This document shows, one piece after another, positions 13,471-25,454 of a stretch of DNA of 64,000 bases. The translations under genes were made by a program, and so were the position numbers. Position 1 is the stretch's first letter; the number at the start of each line of letters is the position of its first letter. The notes beneath the pieces are model-generated. The model saw nothing but the letters and a program-made list of their open reading frames with translations. It searched no databases and was not told the origin of the DNA. The DNA is from Henricia sp. BOLD:AAB3569 (Eukaryota > Echinodermata > Asteroidea > Spinulosida > Echinasteridae), in NCBI GenBank assembly GCA_037783545.1, contig JBBELK010001589.1, forward strand, positions 31,477 to 95,476, in the 5' to 3' direction.

Positions 13471-13688
13471 GGGGCGTGTATGTGGATTGGGTTTGCAGTC
13501 CCTACTTGACCGCGTGGGTTTTCCCCTGGGGCATTTCTCTGGGGGTTTTCCTCCCACTTCTAAAACTGCAACTCCTTCTTCGTCATCTCAAGTTGATAAT
13601 ATAGTATAGTTAAAGCTAAAACCGTATAGTTAATGGCATAAAGGGCCTTAGTTGCCGAAGATGCCATAAAATATACAACAACAACAAC

Positions 13689-16661
13689 AAAAGGGGTTGG
13701 CGCTTCCTGGATGCTCCCGCAACCTGTGGCTGTCTGTACACACCTCTTTGGTGTACTCCTGACTCGTGCGCATGCTCAGTCCTTCGGACTGTCGTTGACA
13801 CGGCCCAGTTTGGGACGGGATTTTGGTCAAAGTGTGGTCCAAACGTCGGCAAATTTGGAGGTCGAAAAATGTTCCGACGAACTTCAAATTTTGCATGCTC
13901 CAAAGACTGTATATTGCGCACTTGTCCTAAAAAATTGACAGACTTTCGCCGGGAAATGGCAGAGAAATTTCAGAGTTTAGAAAAAAAGGGGTTGGCGCTT
14001 CCTGGATGCTCCCGCAACCTGTGGCTGTCTGTACACACCTCTTTGGTGTACTCCTGACTCGTGCGCATGCTCAGTCCTTCGGACTGTCGTTGACACAGCC
14101 CAGTTTGGGACGGGATTTTGGTCAAAGTGTGGTCCAAACGTCGGCAAATTTGGAGGTCGAAAAATGTTCCGACGAACTTCAAATTGTGCATGCTCCAAAG
14201 ACTCTATATTGCGCACTTGTCCTAAAAAATTGACAGACTTTCGCCGGGAAATGGCAGAGAAATTTCAGAGTTTAGAAAAAAAAGGGGGTTGGCGCTTCCT
14301 GGATGCTCCCGCAACCTGTGGCTGTCTGTACACACCTCTTTGGTGTACTCCTGACTCGTGCGCATGCTCAGTCCTTCGGACTGTCGTTGACACGGCCCAG
14401 TTTGGGACGGGATTTTGGTCAAAGTGTGGTCCAAACGTCGGCAAATTTGGAGGTCGAAAAATGTTCCGACGAACTTCAAATTTTGCATGCTCCAAAGACT
14501 CTATATTGCGCACTTGTCCTAAAAAATTGACAGACTTTCGCCGGGAAATGGCAGAGAAATTTCAGAGTTTAGAAAAAAAAAGGGGTTGGCGCTTCCTGGA
14601 TGCTCCCGCAACCTGTGGCTGTCTGTACACACCTCTTTGGTGTACTCCTGACTCGTGCGCATGCTCAGTCCTTCGGACTGTCGTTGACACGGCCCAGTTT
14701 GGGACGGGATTTTGGTCAAAGTGTGGTCCAAACGTCGGCAAATTTGGAGGTCGAAAAATGTTCCGACGAACTTCAAATTTTGCATGCTCCAAAGACTCTA
14801 TATTGCGCACTTGTCCTAAAAAATTGACAGACTTTCGCCGGGAAATGGCAGAGAAATTTCAGAGTTTAGAAAAAAAAAGGGGTTGGCGCTTCCTGGATGC
14901 TCCCGCAACCTGTGGCTGTCTGTACACACCTCTTTGGTGTACTCCTGACTCGTGCGCATGCTCAGTCCTTCGGACTGTCGTTGACACGGCCCAGTTTGGG
15001 ACGGGATTTTGGTCAAAGTGTGGTCCAAACGTCGGCAAATTTGGAGGTCGAAAAATGTTCCGACGAACTTCAAATTTTGCATGCTCCAAAGACTCTATAT
15101 TGCGCACTTGTCCTAAAAAATTGACAGACTTTCGCCGGGAAATGGCAGAGAAATTTCAGAGTTTAGGAAAAAAAGGGGTTGGCGCTTCCTGGATGCTCCC
15201 GCAACCTGTGGCTGTCTGTACACACCTCTTTGGTGTACTCCTGACTCGTGCGCATGCTCAGTCCTTCGGACTGTCGTTGACACGGCCCAGTTTGGGACGG
15301 GATTTTGGTCAAAGTGTGGTCCAAACGTCGGCAAATTTGGAGGTCGAAAAATGTTCCGACGAACTTCAAATTTTGCATGCTCCAAAGACTCTATAATGCG
15401 CACTTGTCCTAAAAAATTGACAGACTTTCGCCGGGAAATGGCAGAGAAATTTCAGAGTTTAGAAAAAAAAGGGGTTGGCGCTTCCTGGATGCTCCCGCAA
15501 CCTGTGGCTGTCTGTACACACCTCTTTGGTGTACTCCTGACTCGTGCGCATGCTCAGTCCTTCGGACTGTCGTTGACACGGCCCAGTTTGGGACGGGATT
15601 TTGGTCAAAGTGTGGTCCAAACGTCGGCAAATTTGGAGGTCGAAAAATGTTCCGACGAACTTCAAATTTTGCATGCTCCAAAGACTGTATATTGCGCACT
15701 TGTCCTAAAAAATTGACAGACTTTCGCCGGGAAATGGCAGAGAAATTTCAGAGTTTAGAAAAAAAAGGGGTTGGCGCTTCCTGGATGCTCCCGCAACCTG
15801 TGGCTGTCTGTACACACCTCTTTGGTGTACTCCTGACTCGTGCGCATGCTCAGTCCTTCGGACTGTCGTTGACACGGCCCAGTTTGGGACGGGATTTTGG
15901 TCAAAGTGTGGTCCAAACGTGGGCAAATTTGGAGGTCGAAAAATGTTCCGACGAACTTCAAATTTTGCATGCTCCAAAGACTCTATATTGCGCACTTGTC
16001 CTAAAAAATTGACAGACTTTCGCCGGGAAATGGCAGAGAAATTTCAGAGTTTAGAAAAAAAAGGGGTTGGCGCTTCCTGGATGCTCCCGCAACCTGTGGC
16101 TGTCTGTACACACCTCTTTGGTGTACTCCTGACTCGTGCGCATGCTCAGTCCTTCGGACTGTCGTTGACACGGCCCAGTTTGGGACGGGATTTTTGTCAA
16201 AGTGTGGTCCAAACGTCGGCACATTTGGAGGTGGAAAAATGTTCCGACGAACTTCAAATTTTGCATGCTCCAAAGACTCTATATTGCGCACTTGTCCTAA
16301 AAATTGACAGACTTTCGCCGGGAAATGGCAGAGAAATTTCAGAGTTTAGAAAAAAAGGGGTTGGCGCTTCCTGGATGCTCCCGCAACCTGTGGCTGTCTG
16401 TACACACCTCTTTGGTGTACTCCTGACTCGTGCGCATGCTCAGTCCTTCGGACTGTCGTTGACACGGCCCAGTTTGGGACGGGATTTTGGTCAAAGTGTG
16501 GTCCAAACGTCGGCAAATTTGGAGGTCGAAAAATTTTCCGACGAACTTCAAATTTTGCATGCTCCAAAGACTCTATAATGCGCACTTGTCCTAAAAAAAT
16601 TGACAGACTTTCGCCGGGAAATGGAAGATAAATTTCAGAGTTTAGAAAAAAAAGGGGTTGG
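13689..16661 (+). repeat. Satellite array block 2 (about 10 monomers)
   Basis: Regular 296-297-bp monomers lie between the two directly repeated SINEs, starting with the right-hand target duplication of SINE 1 (13689-13700). Four successive monomers from about 14164 are 297 bp because of an extra A or G at the A-tract, which keeps one reading frame open for 410 codons by coincidence of length. The monomer ending near 15395 carries the ATAATGCGC variant and marks the junction between the two copies of the 3.26-kb duplication. No gene is supported. Confidence 0.95.
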
Positions 16662-16672
16662 GGCGGTCGGGT

Positions 16673-16683
16673 TGGCGTACGGG
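16673..16683 (+). promoter_or_regulatory. Pol III A box of SINE 2
   Basis: Same TGGCGTACGGG motif as in SINE 1, at the same distance from the element start. Confidence 0.7.
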
Positions 16684-16715
16684 TTCTTTCCTCGCCTTTC
16701 ACCTCTGGGGTCCCG

Positions 16716-16726
16716 GGTTCGAATCC
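16716..16726 (+). promoter_or_regulatory. Pol III B box of SINE 2
   Basis: Exact GGTTCGAATCC B box, 33 bp after the A box. Confidence 0.88.
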
Positions 16727-18359
16727 GGGGCGTGTATGTGGATTGGGTTTGCAGTCCCTACTTGACCGCGTGGGTTTTCCCCTGGGGCATTTCTCTGGGG
16801 GTTTTCCTCCCACTTCTAAAACTGCAACTCCTTCTTCGTCATCTCAAGTTGATAATATAGTATAGTTAAAGCTAAAACCGTATAGTTAATGGCATAAAGG
16901 GCCTTAGTTGCCGAAGGTGCCATAAAATATACAACAACAACAACAAAAGGGGTTGGCGCTTCCTGGATGCTCCCGCAACCTGTGGCTGTCTGTACACACC
17001 TCTTTGGTGTACTCCTGACTCGTGCGCATGCTCAGTCCTTCGGACTGTCGTTGACACGGCCCAGTTTGGGACGGGATTTTGGTCAAAGTGTGGTCCAAAC
17101 GTCGGCAAATTTGGAGGTCGAAAAATGTTCCGACGAACTTCAAATTTTGCATGCTCCAAAGACTGTATATTGCGCACTTGTCCTAAAAAATTGACAGACT
17201 TTCGCCGGGAAATGGCAGAGAAATTTCAGAGTTTAGAAAAAAAGGGGTTGGCGCTTCCTGGATGCTCCCGCAACCTGTGGCTGTCTGTACACACCTCTTT
17301 GGTGTACTCCTGACTCGTGCGCATGCTCAGTCCTTCGGACTGTCGTTGACACAGCCCAGTTTGGGACGGGATTTTGGTCAAAGTGTGGTCCAAACGTCGG
17401 CAAATTTGGAGGTCGAAAAATGTTCCGACGAACTTCAAATTGTGCATGCTCCAAAGACTCTATATTGCGCACTTGTCCTAAAAAATTGACAGACTTTCGC
17501 CGGGAAATGGCAGAGAAATTTCAGAGTTTAGAAAAAAAAGGGGGTTGGCGCTTCCTGGATGCTCCCGCAACCTGTGGCTGTCTGTACACACCTCTTTGGT
17601 GTACTCCTGACTCGTGCGCATGCTCAGTCCTTCGGACTGTCGTTGACACGGCCAGTTTGGGACGGATTTTGGTCAAAGTGTGGTCCAAACGTCGGCAAAT
17701 TTGGAGGTCGAAAAATGTTCCGACGAACTTCAAATTTTGCATGCTCCAAAGACTCTATATTGCGCACTTGTCCTAAAAAATTGACAGACTTTCGCCGGGA
17801 AATGGCAGAGAAATTTCAGAGTTTAGAAAAAAAAGGGGGTTGGCGCTTCCTGGATGCTCCCGCAACCTGTGGCTGTCTGTACACACCTCTTTGGTGTACT
17901 CCTGACTCGTGCGCATGCTCAGTCCTTCGGACTGTCGTTGACACGGCCCAGTTTGGGACGGATTTTGGTCAAAGTGTGGTCCAAACGTCGGCAAATTTGG
18001 AGGTCGAAAAATGTTCCGACGAACTTCAAATTTTGCATGCTCCAAAGACTCTATATTGCGCACTTGTCCTAAAAAATTGACAGACTTTCGCCGGGAAATG
18101 CAGAGAAATTTCAGAGTTTAGAAAAAAAAGGGGTTGGCGCTTCCTGGATGCTCCCGCAACCTGTGGCTGTCTGTACACACCTCTTTGGTGTACTCCTGAC
18201 TCGTGCGCATGCTCAGTCCTTCGGACTGTCGTTGACACGGCCCAGTTTGGGACGGGATTTTGGTCAAAGTGTGTCCAAACGTCGGCAATTTGGAGGTCGA
18301 AAAATGTTCCGACGAACTTCAAATTTTGCATGCTCCAAAGACTCTATAATGCGCACTTG

Positions 18360-21300
18360 TCCTAAAAAATTGACAGACTTTCGCCGGGAAATGGCAGAGA
18401 AATTTCAGAGTTTAGGGAAAAAAAAGGGTTGGCGCTTCCTGGATGCTCCCGCAACCTGTGGCTGTCTGTACACACCTCTTTGGTGTACTCCTGACTCGTG
18501 CGCATGCTCAGTCCTTCGGACTGTCGTTGACACGGCCCAGTTTGGGACGGGATTTTGGTCAAGTGTGGTCCAAACGTCGGCAAATTTGGAGGTCGAAAAA
18601 TGTTCCGACGAACTTCAAATTTTGCATGCTCCAAAGACTCTATAATGCGCACTTGTCCTAAAAAATTGACAGACTTTCGCCGGAAATGGCAGAGAAATTT
18701 CAGAGTTTAGAAAAAAAAGGGGTTGGCGCTTCCTGGATGCTCCCGCAACCTGTGGCTGTCTGTACACACCTCTTTGGTGTACTCCTGACTCGTGCGCATG
18801 CTCAGTCCTTCGGACTGTCGTTGACACGGCCCAGTTTGGGACGGGATTTTGGTCAAAGTGTGGTCCAAACGTCGGCAAATTTGGAGGTCGAAAAATGTTC
18901 CGACGAACTTCAAATTTTGCATGCTCCAAAGACTCTATATTGCGCACTTGTCCTAAAAAATTGAAAGACTTTCGCGGGAAATGGCAGAGAAATTTCAGAG
19001 TTTAGAAAAAAAAGGGGGTTGGCGCTTCATGGATGCTCCCGCAACATGTGGCTGTCTGTACACACCTCTTTGGTGTACTCCTGACTCGTGCGCATGCTCA
19101 GTCCTTCGGACTGTCGTTGACACGGCCCAGTTTGGGACGGGATTTTGGTCAAAGTGTGGTCCAAACGTCGGCAAATTTGGAGGTCGAAAAATGTTCCGAC
19201 GAACTTCAAATTTTGCATGCTCCAAAGACTCTATATTGCGCACTTGTCCTAAAAATTGACAGACTTTCGCCTGGAAATGGCAGAGAAATTTCAGAGTTTA
19301 GAAAAAAAAGGGGTTGGCGCTTCCTGGATGCTCCCGCAACCTGTGACTGTCTGTACACACCTCTTTGGTGTACTCCTGACTCGTGCGCATGCGCAGTCCT
19401 TCGGACTGTCGTTGACACGGCCCAGTTTGGGACGGGATTTGGTCAAAGTGTGGTCCAAACGTCGGCAAATTTGGAGGTCGAAAAATGTTCCGACGAACTT
19501 CAAATTTTGCATGCTCCAAAGACTCTATATTGCGCACTTGTCCTAAAAAATTGTCAGACTTTCGCCGGAAATGGCAGAGAAATTTCAGAGTTTAGAAAAA
19601 AAAAGGGTTGGCGCTTCCTGGATGCTCCCGCAACCTGTGGCTGTCTGTACACACCTCTTTGGTGTACTCCTGACTCGTGCGCATGCTCAGTCCTTCGGAC
19701 TGTCGTTGACACGGCCCAGTTTGGGACGGGATTTTGGTCAAAGTGTGGTCAAACGTCGGCAAATTTGGAGGTCGAAAAATGTTCCGACGAACTTCAAATT
19801 TTGCATGCTCCAAAGACTCTATATTGCGCACTTGTCCTAAAAAATTGACAGACTTTCGCCGGGAAATGGCAGAGAAATTTCAGAGTTTAGAAAAAAAAAG
19901 GGGTTGGCGCTTCCTGGATGCTCCCGCAACCTGTGGCTGTCTGTACACACCTCTTTGGTGTACTCCTGACTCGTGCGCAATGCTCAGTCCTTCGGACTGT
20001 CGTTGACACGGCCCAGTTTGGACGGGATTTTGGTCAAAGTGTGGTCCAAACGTCGGCAAATTTGGAGGTCGAAAAATGTTCCGACGAACTTCAAATTTTG
20101 CATGCTCCAAAGACTCTATATTGCGCACTTGTCCTAAAAAATTGACAGACTTTCGCGGGAAATGGCAGAGAAATTTCAGAGTTTAGAAAAAAAAGGGGTT
20201 GGCGCTTCCTGGATGCTCCCGCAACCTGTGGCTGTCTGTACACACCTCTTTGGTGTACTCCTGACTCGTGCGCATGCTCAGTCCTTCGGACTGTCGTTGA
20301 CACGGCCCAGTTTGGGACGGGATTTTGGTCAAAGTGTGGTCCAAACGTCGGCAAATTTGGAGGTCGAAAAATGTTCCGACGAACTTCAAATTTTGCATGC
20401 TCCAAAGACTCTATATTGCGCACTTGTCCTAAAAAATTGACAGACTTTCGCCGGGAAATGGCAGAGAAATTTCAGAGTTTAGGGAAAAAAAAGGGTTGGC
20501 GCTTCCTGGATGCTCCCGCAACCTGTGGCTGTCTGTACACACCTCTTTGGTGTACTCCTGACTCGTGCGCATGCTCAGTCCTTCGGACTGTCGTTGACAC
20601 GGCCCAGTTTGGGACGGGATTTGGTCAAAGTGTGGTCCAAACGTCGGCAAATTTGGAGGTCGAAAAATGTTCCGACGAACTTCAAATTTTGCATGCTCCA
20701 AAGACTCTATAATGCGCACTTGTCCTAAAAAATTGACAGACTTTCGCCGGGAAATGGCAGAGAAATTTCAGAGTTTAGAAAAAAAAAGGGGTTGGCGCTT
20801 CCTGGATGCTCCGCAACCTGTGGCTGTCTGTACACACCTCTTTGGTGTACTCCTGACTCGTGCGCATGCTCAGTCCTTCGGACTGTCGTTGACACGGCCC
20901 AGTTTGGGACGGGATTTTGGTCAAAGTGTGGTCCAAACGTCGGCAAATTTGGAGGTCGAAAAATGTTCGACGAACTTCAAATTTTGCATGCTCCAAAGAC
21001 TCTATATTGCGCACTTGTCCTAAAAAATTGAAAGACTTTCGCCGGAAATGGCAGAGAAATTTCAGAGTTTAGAAAAAAAGGGGTTGGCGCTTCATGATGC
21101 TCCCGCAACATGTGGCTGTCTGTACACACCTCTTTGGTGTACTCCTGACTCGTGCGCATGCTCAGTCCTTCGGACTGTCGTTGACACGGCCCAGTTTGGG
21201 ACGGGATTTTGGTCAAAGTGTGGTCCAAACGTCGGCAAATTTGGAGGTCGAAAAATGTTCCGACGAACTTCAAATTTTGCATGCTCCAAAGACTCTATAT

Positions 21301-21670
21301 TGCGCACTTGTCCTAAACAATTGACAGACTTTCGCCTGGAAATGGCAGAGAAATTTCAGAGTTTAGAAAAAAAAGGGGTTGGCGCTTCCTGGATGCTCCC
21401 GCAACCTGTGACTGTCTGTACACACCTCTTTGGTGTACTCCTGACTCGTGCGCATGCGCAGTCCTTCGGACTGTCGTTGACACGGCCCAGTTTGGGACGG
21501 GATTTTGGTCAAAGTGTGGTCCAAACGTCGGCAAATTTGGAGGTCGAAAAATGTTCCGACGAACTTCAAATTTTGCATGCTCCAAAGACTCTATATTGCG
21601 CACTTGTCCTAAAAAATTGTCAGACTTTCGTCCGGAAATGGCAGAGAAATTTCAGAGTTTAGAAAACAAA
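18360..21670 (+). repeat. Higher-order repeat, ~2.065 kb offset (7 monomers)
   Basis: Ordered variants recur about 2065 bp apart. TTTAGGGAAAAAAAAGGG occurs near 18410 and 20478, ATAATGCGC near 18643 and 20708, and TTGAAAGAC near 18961 and 21028. The CATG/AACATGTGG monomer lies near 19027 and 21092, CTGTGACTG near 19342 and 21407, GCGCAGTCC near 19391 and 21456, and TTGTCAGAC near 19551 and 21617. Shared length is about 1.3 kb per copy. Small departures from exact spacing come from the single-base indels in this region. Confidence 0.7.
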
Positions 21671-24600
21671 GGGGTTGGCGCTTCCTGGATGCTCCCGCAA
21701 CCTGTGGCTGTCTGTACACACCTCTTTGGTGTACTCCTGACTCGTGCGCATGCTCAGTCCTTCGGACTGTCGTTGACACGGCCCAGTTTGGGACGGGATT
21801 TTGGTCAAAGTGTGGTCCAAACGTCGGCAAATTTGGAGGTCGAAAAATGTTCCGACGAACTTCAAATTTTGCATGCTCCAAAGACTGTATATTGCGCACT
21901 TGTCCTAAAAAATTGACAGACTTTCGCCGGAAATGGCAGAGAAATTTTAGAGTTTAGAAAAAATAGTGGTTGGCGCTTCCTGGATGCTCCCGCAACCTGT
22001 GGCTGTCTGTACACACCTCTTTGGTGTACTCCTGACTCGTGCGCATGCTCAGTCCTTCTGACTGTCGTTGACACGGCCCAGTTTGGGACGGGATTTTGGT
22101 CAAAGTGTGGTCCAAACGTCGGCAAATTTGGAGGTCGAAAAATGTTCCGACGAACTTCAAATTGTGAATGCTCCAAATACTCTATATTGCGCACTTGTCC
22201 TAAAAAATTGACAGACTTTCGCCGGGAAATGGCAGAGAAATTTCAGAGTTTAGAAAAAAAAAAGGGGTTGGCGCTTCCTGGATGCTCCCGCAACCTGTGG
22301 CTGTCTGTACACACCTCTTTGGTGTACTCCTGACTCGTGCGCATGCTCAGTCCTTCGGACTGTCGTTGACACGGCCCGGTTTGGGACGGGATTTTGGTCA
22401 AAGTGTGGTCCAAACGTCGGCAAATTTGGAGGTCGAAAAATGTTCCGACGAACTTCAAATTTTGCATGCTCCAAAGACTCTATATTGCGCACTTGTCCTA
22501 AAAAATTGACAGACTTTCGCCGGGAAATGGCAGAGAAATTTCAGAGTTTAGAAAAAAAAGGGGTTGGCGCTTCCTGGATGCTCCCGCAACCTGTGGCTGT
22601 CTGTACACACCTCTTTGGTGTACTCCTGACTCGTGCATGTTCAGTCCTTCGGACTGTCGTTGACACGGCCCGGTTTGGGACGGGATTTTGGTCAAAGTGT
22701 GGTCCAAACGTCGGCAAATTTGGAGGTCGAAAAATGTTCCGACGAACTTCAAATTTTGCATGCTCCAAAGACTCTATATTGCGCACTTGTCCTAAAAAAT
22801 TGACAGACTTTCGCCGGGAAATGGCAGAGAAATTTCAGAGTTTAGAAAAAAAAGGGGTTGGCGCTTCCTGGATGCTCCCGCAACCTGTGGCTGTCTGTAC
22901 ACACCTCTTTGGTGTACTCCTGACTCGTGCATGTTCAGTCCTTCGGACTGTCGTTGACACGGCCCGGTTTGGGACGGGATTTTGGTCAAAGTGTGGTCCA
23001 AACGTCGGCAAATTTGGAGGTCGAAAAATGTTCCGACGAACTTCAAATTTTGCATGCTCCAAAGACTCTATATTGCGCACTTGTCCTAAAAAATTGACAG
23101 ACTTTCGCCGGGAAATGGTAGAGAAATTTCAGAGTTTAGAAAAAAAAGGGGTTGGCGCTTCCTGGATGCTCCCGCAACCTGTGGCTGTCTGTACACACCT
23201 CTTTGGTGTACTCCTGACTCGTGCGCATGCTCAGTCCTTCGGACTGTCGTTGACACGGCCCAGTTTGGGACGGGATTTTGGTCAAAGTGTGGTCCAAACG
23301 TCGGCAAATTTGGAGGTCGAAAAATGTTCCGACGAACTTCAAATTTTGCATGCTCCAAAGACTGTATATTGCGCACTTGTCCTAAAAAATTGACAGACTT
23401 TCGCCGGGAAATGGCAGAGAAATTTCAGAGTTTAGAAAAATAGTGGTTGGCGCTTCCTGGATGCTCCCGCAACCTGTGGCTGTCTGTACACACCTCTTTG
23501 GTGTACTCCTGACTCGTGCGCATGCTCAGTCCTTCGGACTGTCGTTGACACGGCCCAGTTTGGGACGGGATTTTGGTCAAAGTGTGGTCCAAACGTCGGC
23601 AAATTTGGAGGTCGAAAAATGTTCCGACGAACTTCAAATTTTGCATGCTCCAAAGACTCTATATTGCGCACTTGTCCTAAAAAATTGACAGACTTTCGCC
23701 GGGAAATGGCAGAGAAATTTCAGAGTTTAGAAAAAAAAAGGGGTTGGCGCTTCATGGATGCTCCCGCAACATGTGGCTGTCTGTACACACCTATTTGGTG
23801 TACTCCTGACTCGTGCGCATGCTCAGTCCTTCGGACTGTCGTTGACACGGCCCAGTTTGGGACGGGATTTTGGTCAAAGTGTGGTCCAAACGTCGGCAAA
23901 TTTGGAGGTCGAAAAATGTTCCGACGAACTTCAAATTTTGCATGCTCCAAAGACTCTATATTGCGCACTTGTCCTAAACAATTGACAGACTTTCGCCTGG
24001 AAATGGCAGAGAAATTTCAGAGTTTAGAAAAAAAAGGGGTTGGCGCTTCCTGGATGCTCCCGCAACCTGTGGCTGTCTGTACACACCTCTTTGGTGTACT
24101 CCTGACTCGTGCGCATGCGCAGTCCTTCGGACTGTCGTTGACACGGCCCAGTTTGGGACGGGATTTTGGTCAAAGTGTGGTCCAAACGTCGGCAAATTTG
24201 GAGGTCGAAAAATGTTCCGACGAACTTCAAATTGTGCATGCTCCAAAGACTCTATATTGCGCACTTGTCCTAAAAAATTGTCAGACTTTCGCCCGGAAAT
24301 GGCAGAGAAATTTCAGAGTTTAGAAAACAAAGGGGTTGGCGCTTCCTGGATGCTCCCGCAACCTGTGGCTGTCTGTACACACCTCTTTGGTGTACTCCTG
24401 ACTCGTGCGCATGCTCAGTCCTTCGGACTGTCGTTGACACGGCCCAGTTTGGGACGGGATTTTGGTCAAAGTGTGGTCCAAACGTCGGCAAATTTGGAGG
24501 TCGAAAAATGTTCCGACGAACTTCAAATTTTGCATGCTCCAAAGACTGTATATTGCGCACTTGTCCTAAAAAATTTACAGACTTTCGCCGGGAAATGGCA

Positions 24601-24910
24601 GAGAAATTTTAGAGTTTAGAAAAAATAGTGGTTGGCGCTTCCTGGATGCTCCCGCAACCTGTGGCTGTCTGTACACACCTCTTTGGTGTACTCCTGACTC
24701 GTGCGCATGCTCAGTCCTTCTGACTGTCGTTGACACGGCCCAGTTTGGGACGGGATTTTGGTCAAAGTGTGGTCCAAACGTCGGCAAATTTGGAGGTCGA
24801 AAAATGTTCCGACGAACTTCAAATTGTGCATGCTCCAAAGACTCTATATTGCGCACTTGTCCTAAAAAATTGACAGACTTTCGCCGGGAAATGGCAGAGA
24901 AATTTCAGAG
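21030..24910 (+). repeat. Higher-order repeat, ~2.66 kb offset (9 monomers)
   Basis: A run of variant monomers at about 21030-22250 reappears in the same order at about 23690-24910. The order is AACATGTGG, AAACAATTGACAG with GCCTGG, GCGCAGTCC, TTGTCAGAC, GAAAACAAAGGGG, GTATATTGCG, AAAAAATAGTGG, and CCTTCTGACTG. The unusual GAAAACAAAGG A-tract (21664 and 24323) and the CCTTCTGACTG hairpin variant (about 22055 and 24716) make chance sharing unlikely. The first part of this set is also shared with the copy near 18.96-19.6 kb. Confidence 0.72.
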
Positions 24911-25454
24911 TTTAGAAAAAAAAAGGGGTTGGCGCTTCCTGGATGCTCCCGCAACCTGTGGCTGTCTGTACACACCTCTTTGGTGTACTCCTGACTCGTG
25001 CGCATGCTCAGTCCTTCGGACTGTCGTTGACACGGCCCAGTTTGGGACGGGATTTTGGTAAAAGTGTGGTCCAAACGTCGGCAAATTTGGAGGTCGAAAA
25101 ATGTTCCGACGAATTTCAAATTTTGCATGCTCCAAAGACTCTATATTGCGCACTTGTCCTAAAAAATTGACAGACTTTCGCCGGGAAATGGCAGAGAAAT
25201 TTCAGAGTTTAGAAAAAAAAGGGGTTGGCGCTTCCTGGATGCTCCCGCAACCTGTGGCTGTCTGTACACACCTCTTTGGTGTACTCCTGACTCGTGCGCA
25301 TGCTCAGTCCTTCGGACTGTCGTTGACACGGCCCGGTTTGGGACGGGATTTTGGTCAAAGTGTGGTCCAAACGTCGGCAAATTTGGAGGTCGAAAAATGT
25401 TCCGACGAACTTCAAATTTTGCATGCTCCAAAGACTCTATATTGCGCACTTGTC

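Larger units (their letters stand above)
13406..13688 (+). mobile_element. tRNA-derived SINE, copy 1 (283 bp)
   Basis: The element interrupts a satellite monomer and is flanked by a 12-bp direct repeat. It begins with a tRNA-like head of about 75 bp holding an A box (TGGCGTACGGG, 13417-13427) and a canonical B box (GGTTCGAATCC, 13460-13470). A body follows, with a GTGGG...CTCCCAC segment at about 13514-13557, then an A/T-rich part. A 3-prime stem-loop pairs ATGGCAT (13633-13639) with ATGCCAT (13661-13667), and the tail is (CAA)n. Such elements are transcribed by RNA polymerase III and mobilised by a partner LINE whose reverse transcriptase recognises the 3-prime end; that partner is not in the window. 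The body motif resembles one I associate with SINEs of several animals, but I cannot assign a named family. Confidence 0.93.
16662..16944 (+). mobile_element. tRNA-derived SINE, copy 2 (283 bp), duplicated with the array
   Basis: This SINE has the same length, orientation, insertion point within the monomer and 12-bp flanking duplication (16650-16661 and 16945-16956) as copy 1, and sits exactly 3256 bp downstream. The visible internal difference is GAAGGTGCCAT for GAAGATGCCAT at the 3-prime stem-loop, which turns one pair into a G-U wobble. Because the surrounding variant monomers are also the same, it is a passenger of a satellite duplication, not a new transposition. A box is at 16673-16683 and B box at 16716-16726. 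Confidence 0.93.
12136..18650 (+). repeat. Tandem segmental duplication of ~3.26 kb carrying a SINE
   Basis: Copy A (about 12136-15393) and copy B (about 15394-18650) are directly adjacent. Each holds the same ordered set of variant monomers: GTATATTGCG, then GTGGGCAAAT, then TTTTTGTC with CGGCACATT, then the AAATTTTCC/ATAATGCGC monomer. After these come the SINE, a GACACAGCCC monomer with AATTGTGCATG, and a GGGGGTTGG monomer. The offset is 3258 bp upstream of a two-A length difference (A7 near 13041, A5 near 16299) and 3256 bp downstream of it. This equals ten monomers plus the 283-bp SINE and its 12-bp target duplication. After about 17650 copy B differs from copy A by several single-base deletions. 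Confidence 0.85.

Noticed and set aside
13406..13480. A functional tRNA gene
   Set aside because: The A and B boxes are present, but the T-stem lacks a base needed for pairing, and the sequence continues into a SINE body with a CAA tail and target duplication.
13344..13604. 86-codon frame spanning satellite and SINE (also 16600-16860)
   Set aside because: It crosses the insertion junction and exists twice only because of the segmental duplication; no coding evidence.
14164..15396. 410-codon open frame on the plus strand as a repeat protein
   Set aside because: It is four satellite monomers that happen to be 297 bp; the same sequence is out of frame elsewhere in the array, and other frames on both strands are equally open. 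Nothing suggests selection for coding.
16662..16944. Independent second insertion of the SINE
   Set aside because: Same insertion base, same duplication and the same ordered variant monomers on both sides as copy 1 indicate duplication of the whole segment.
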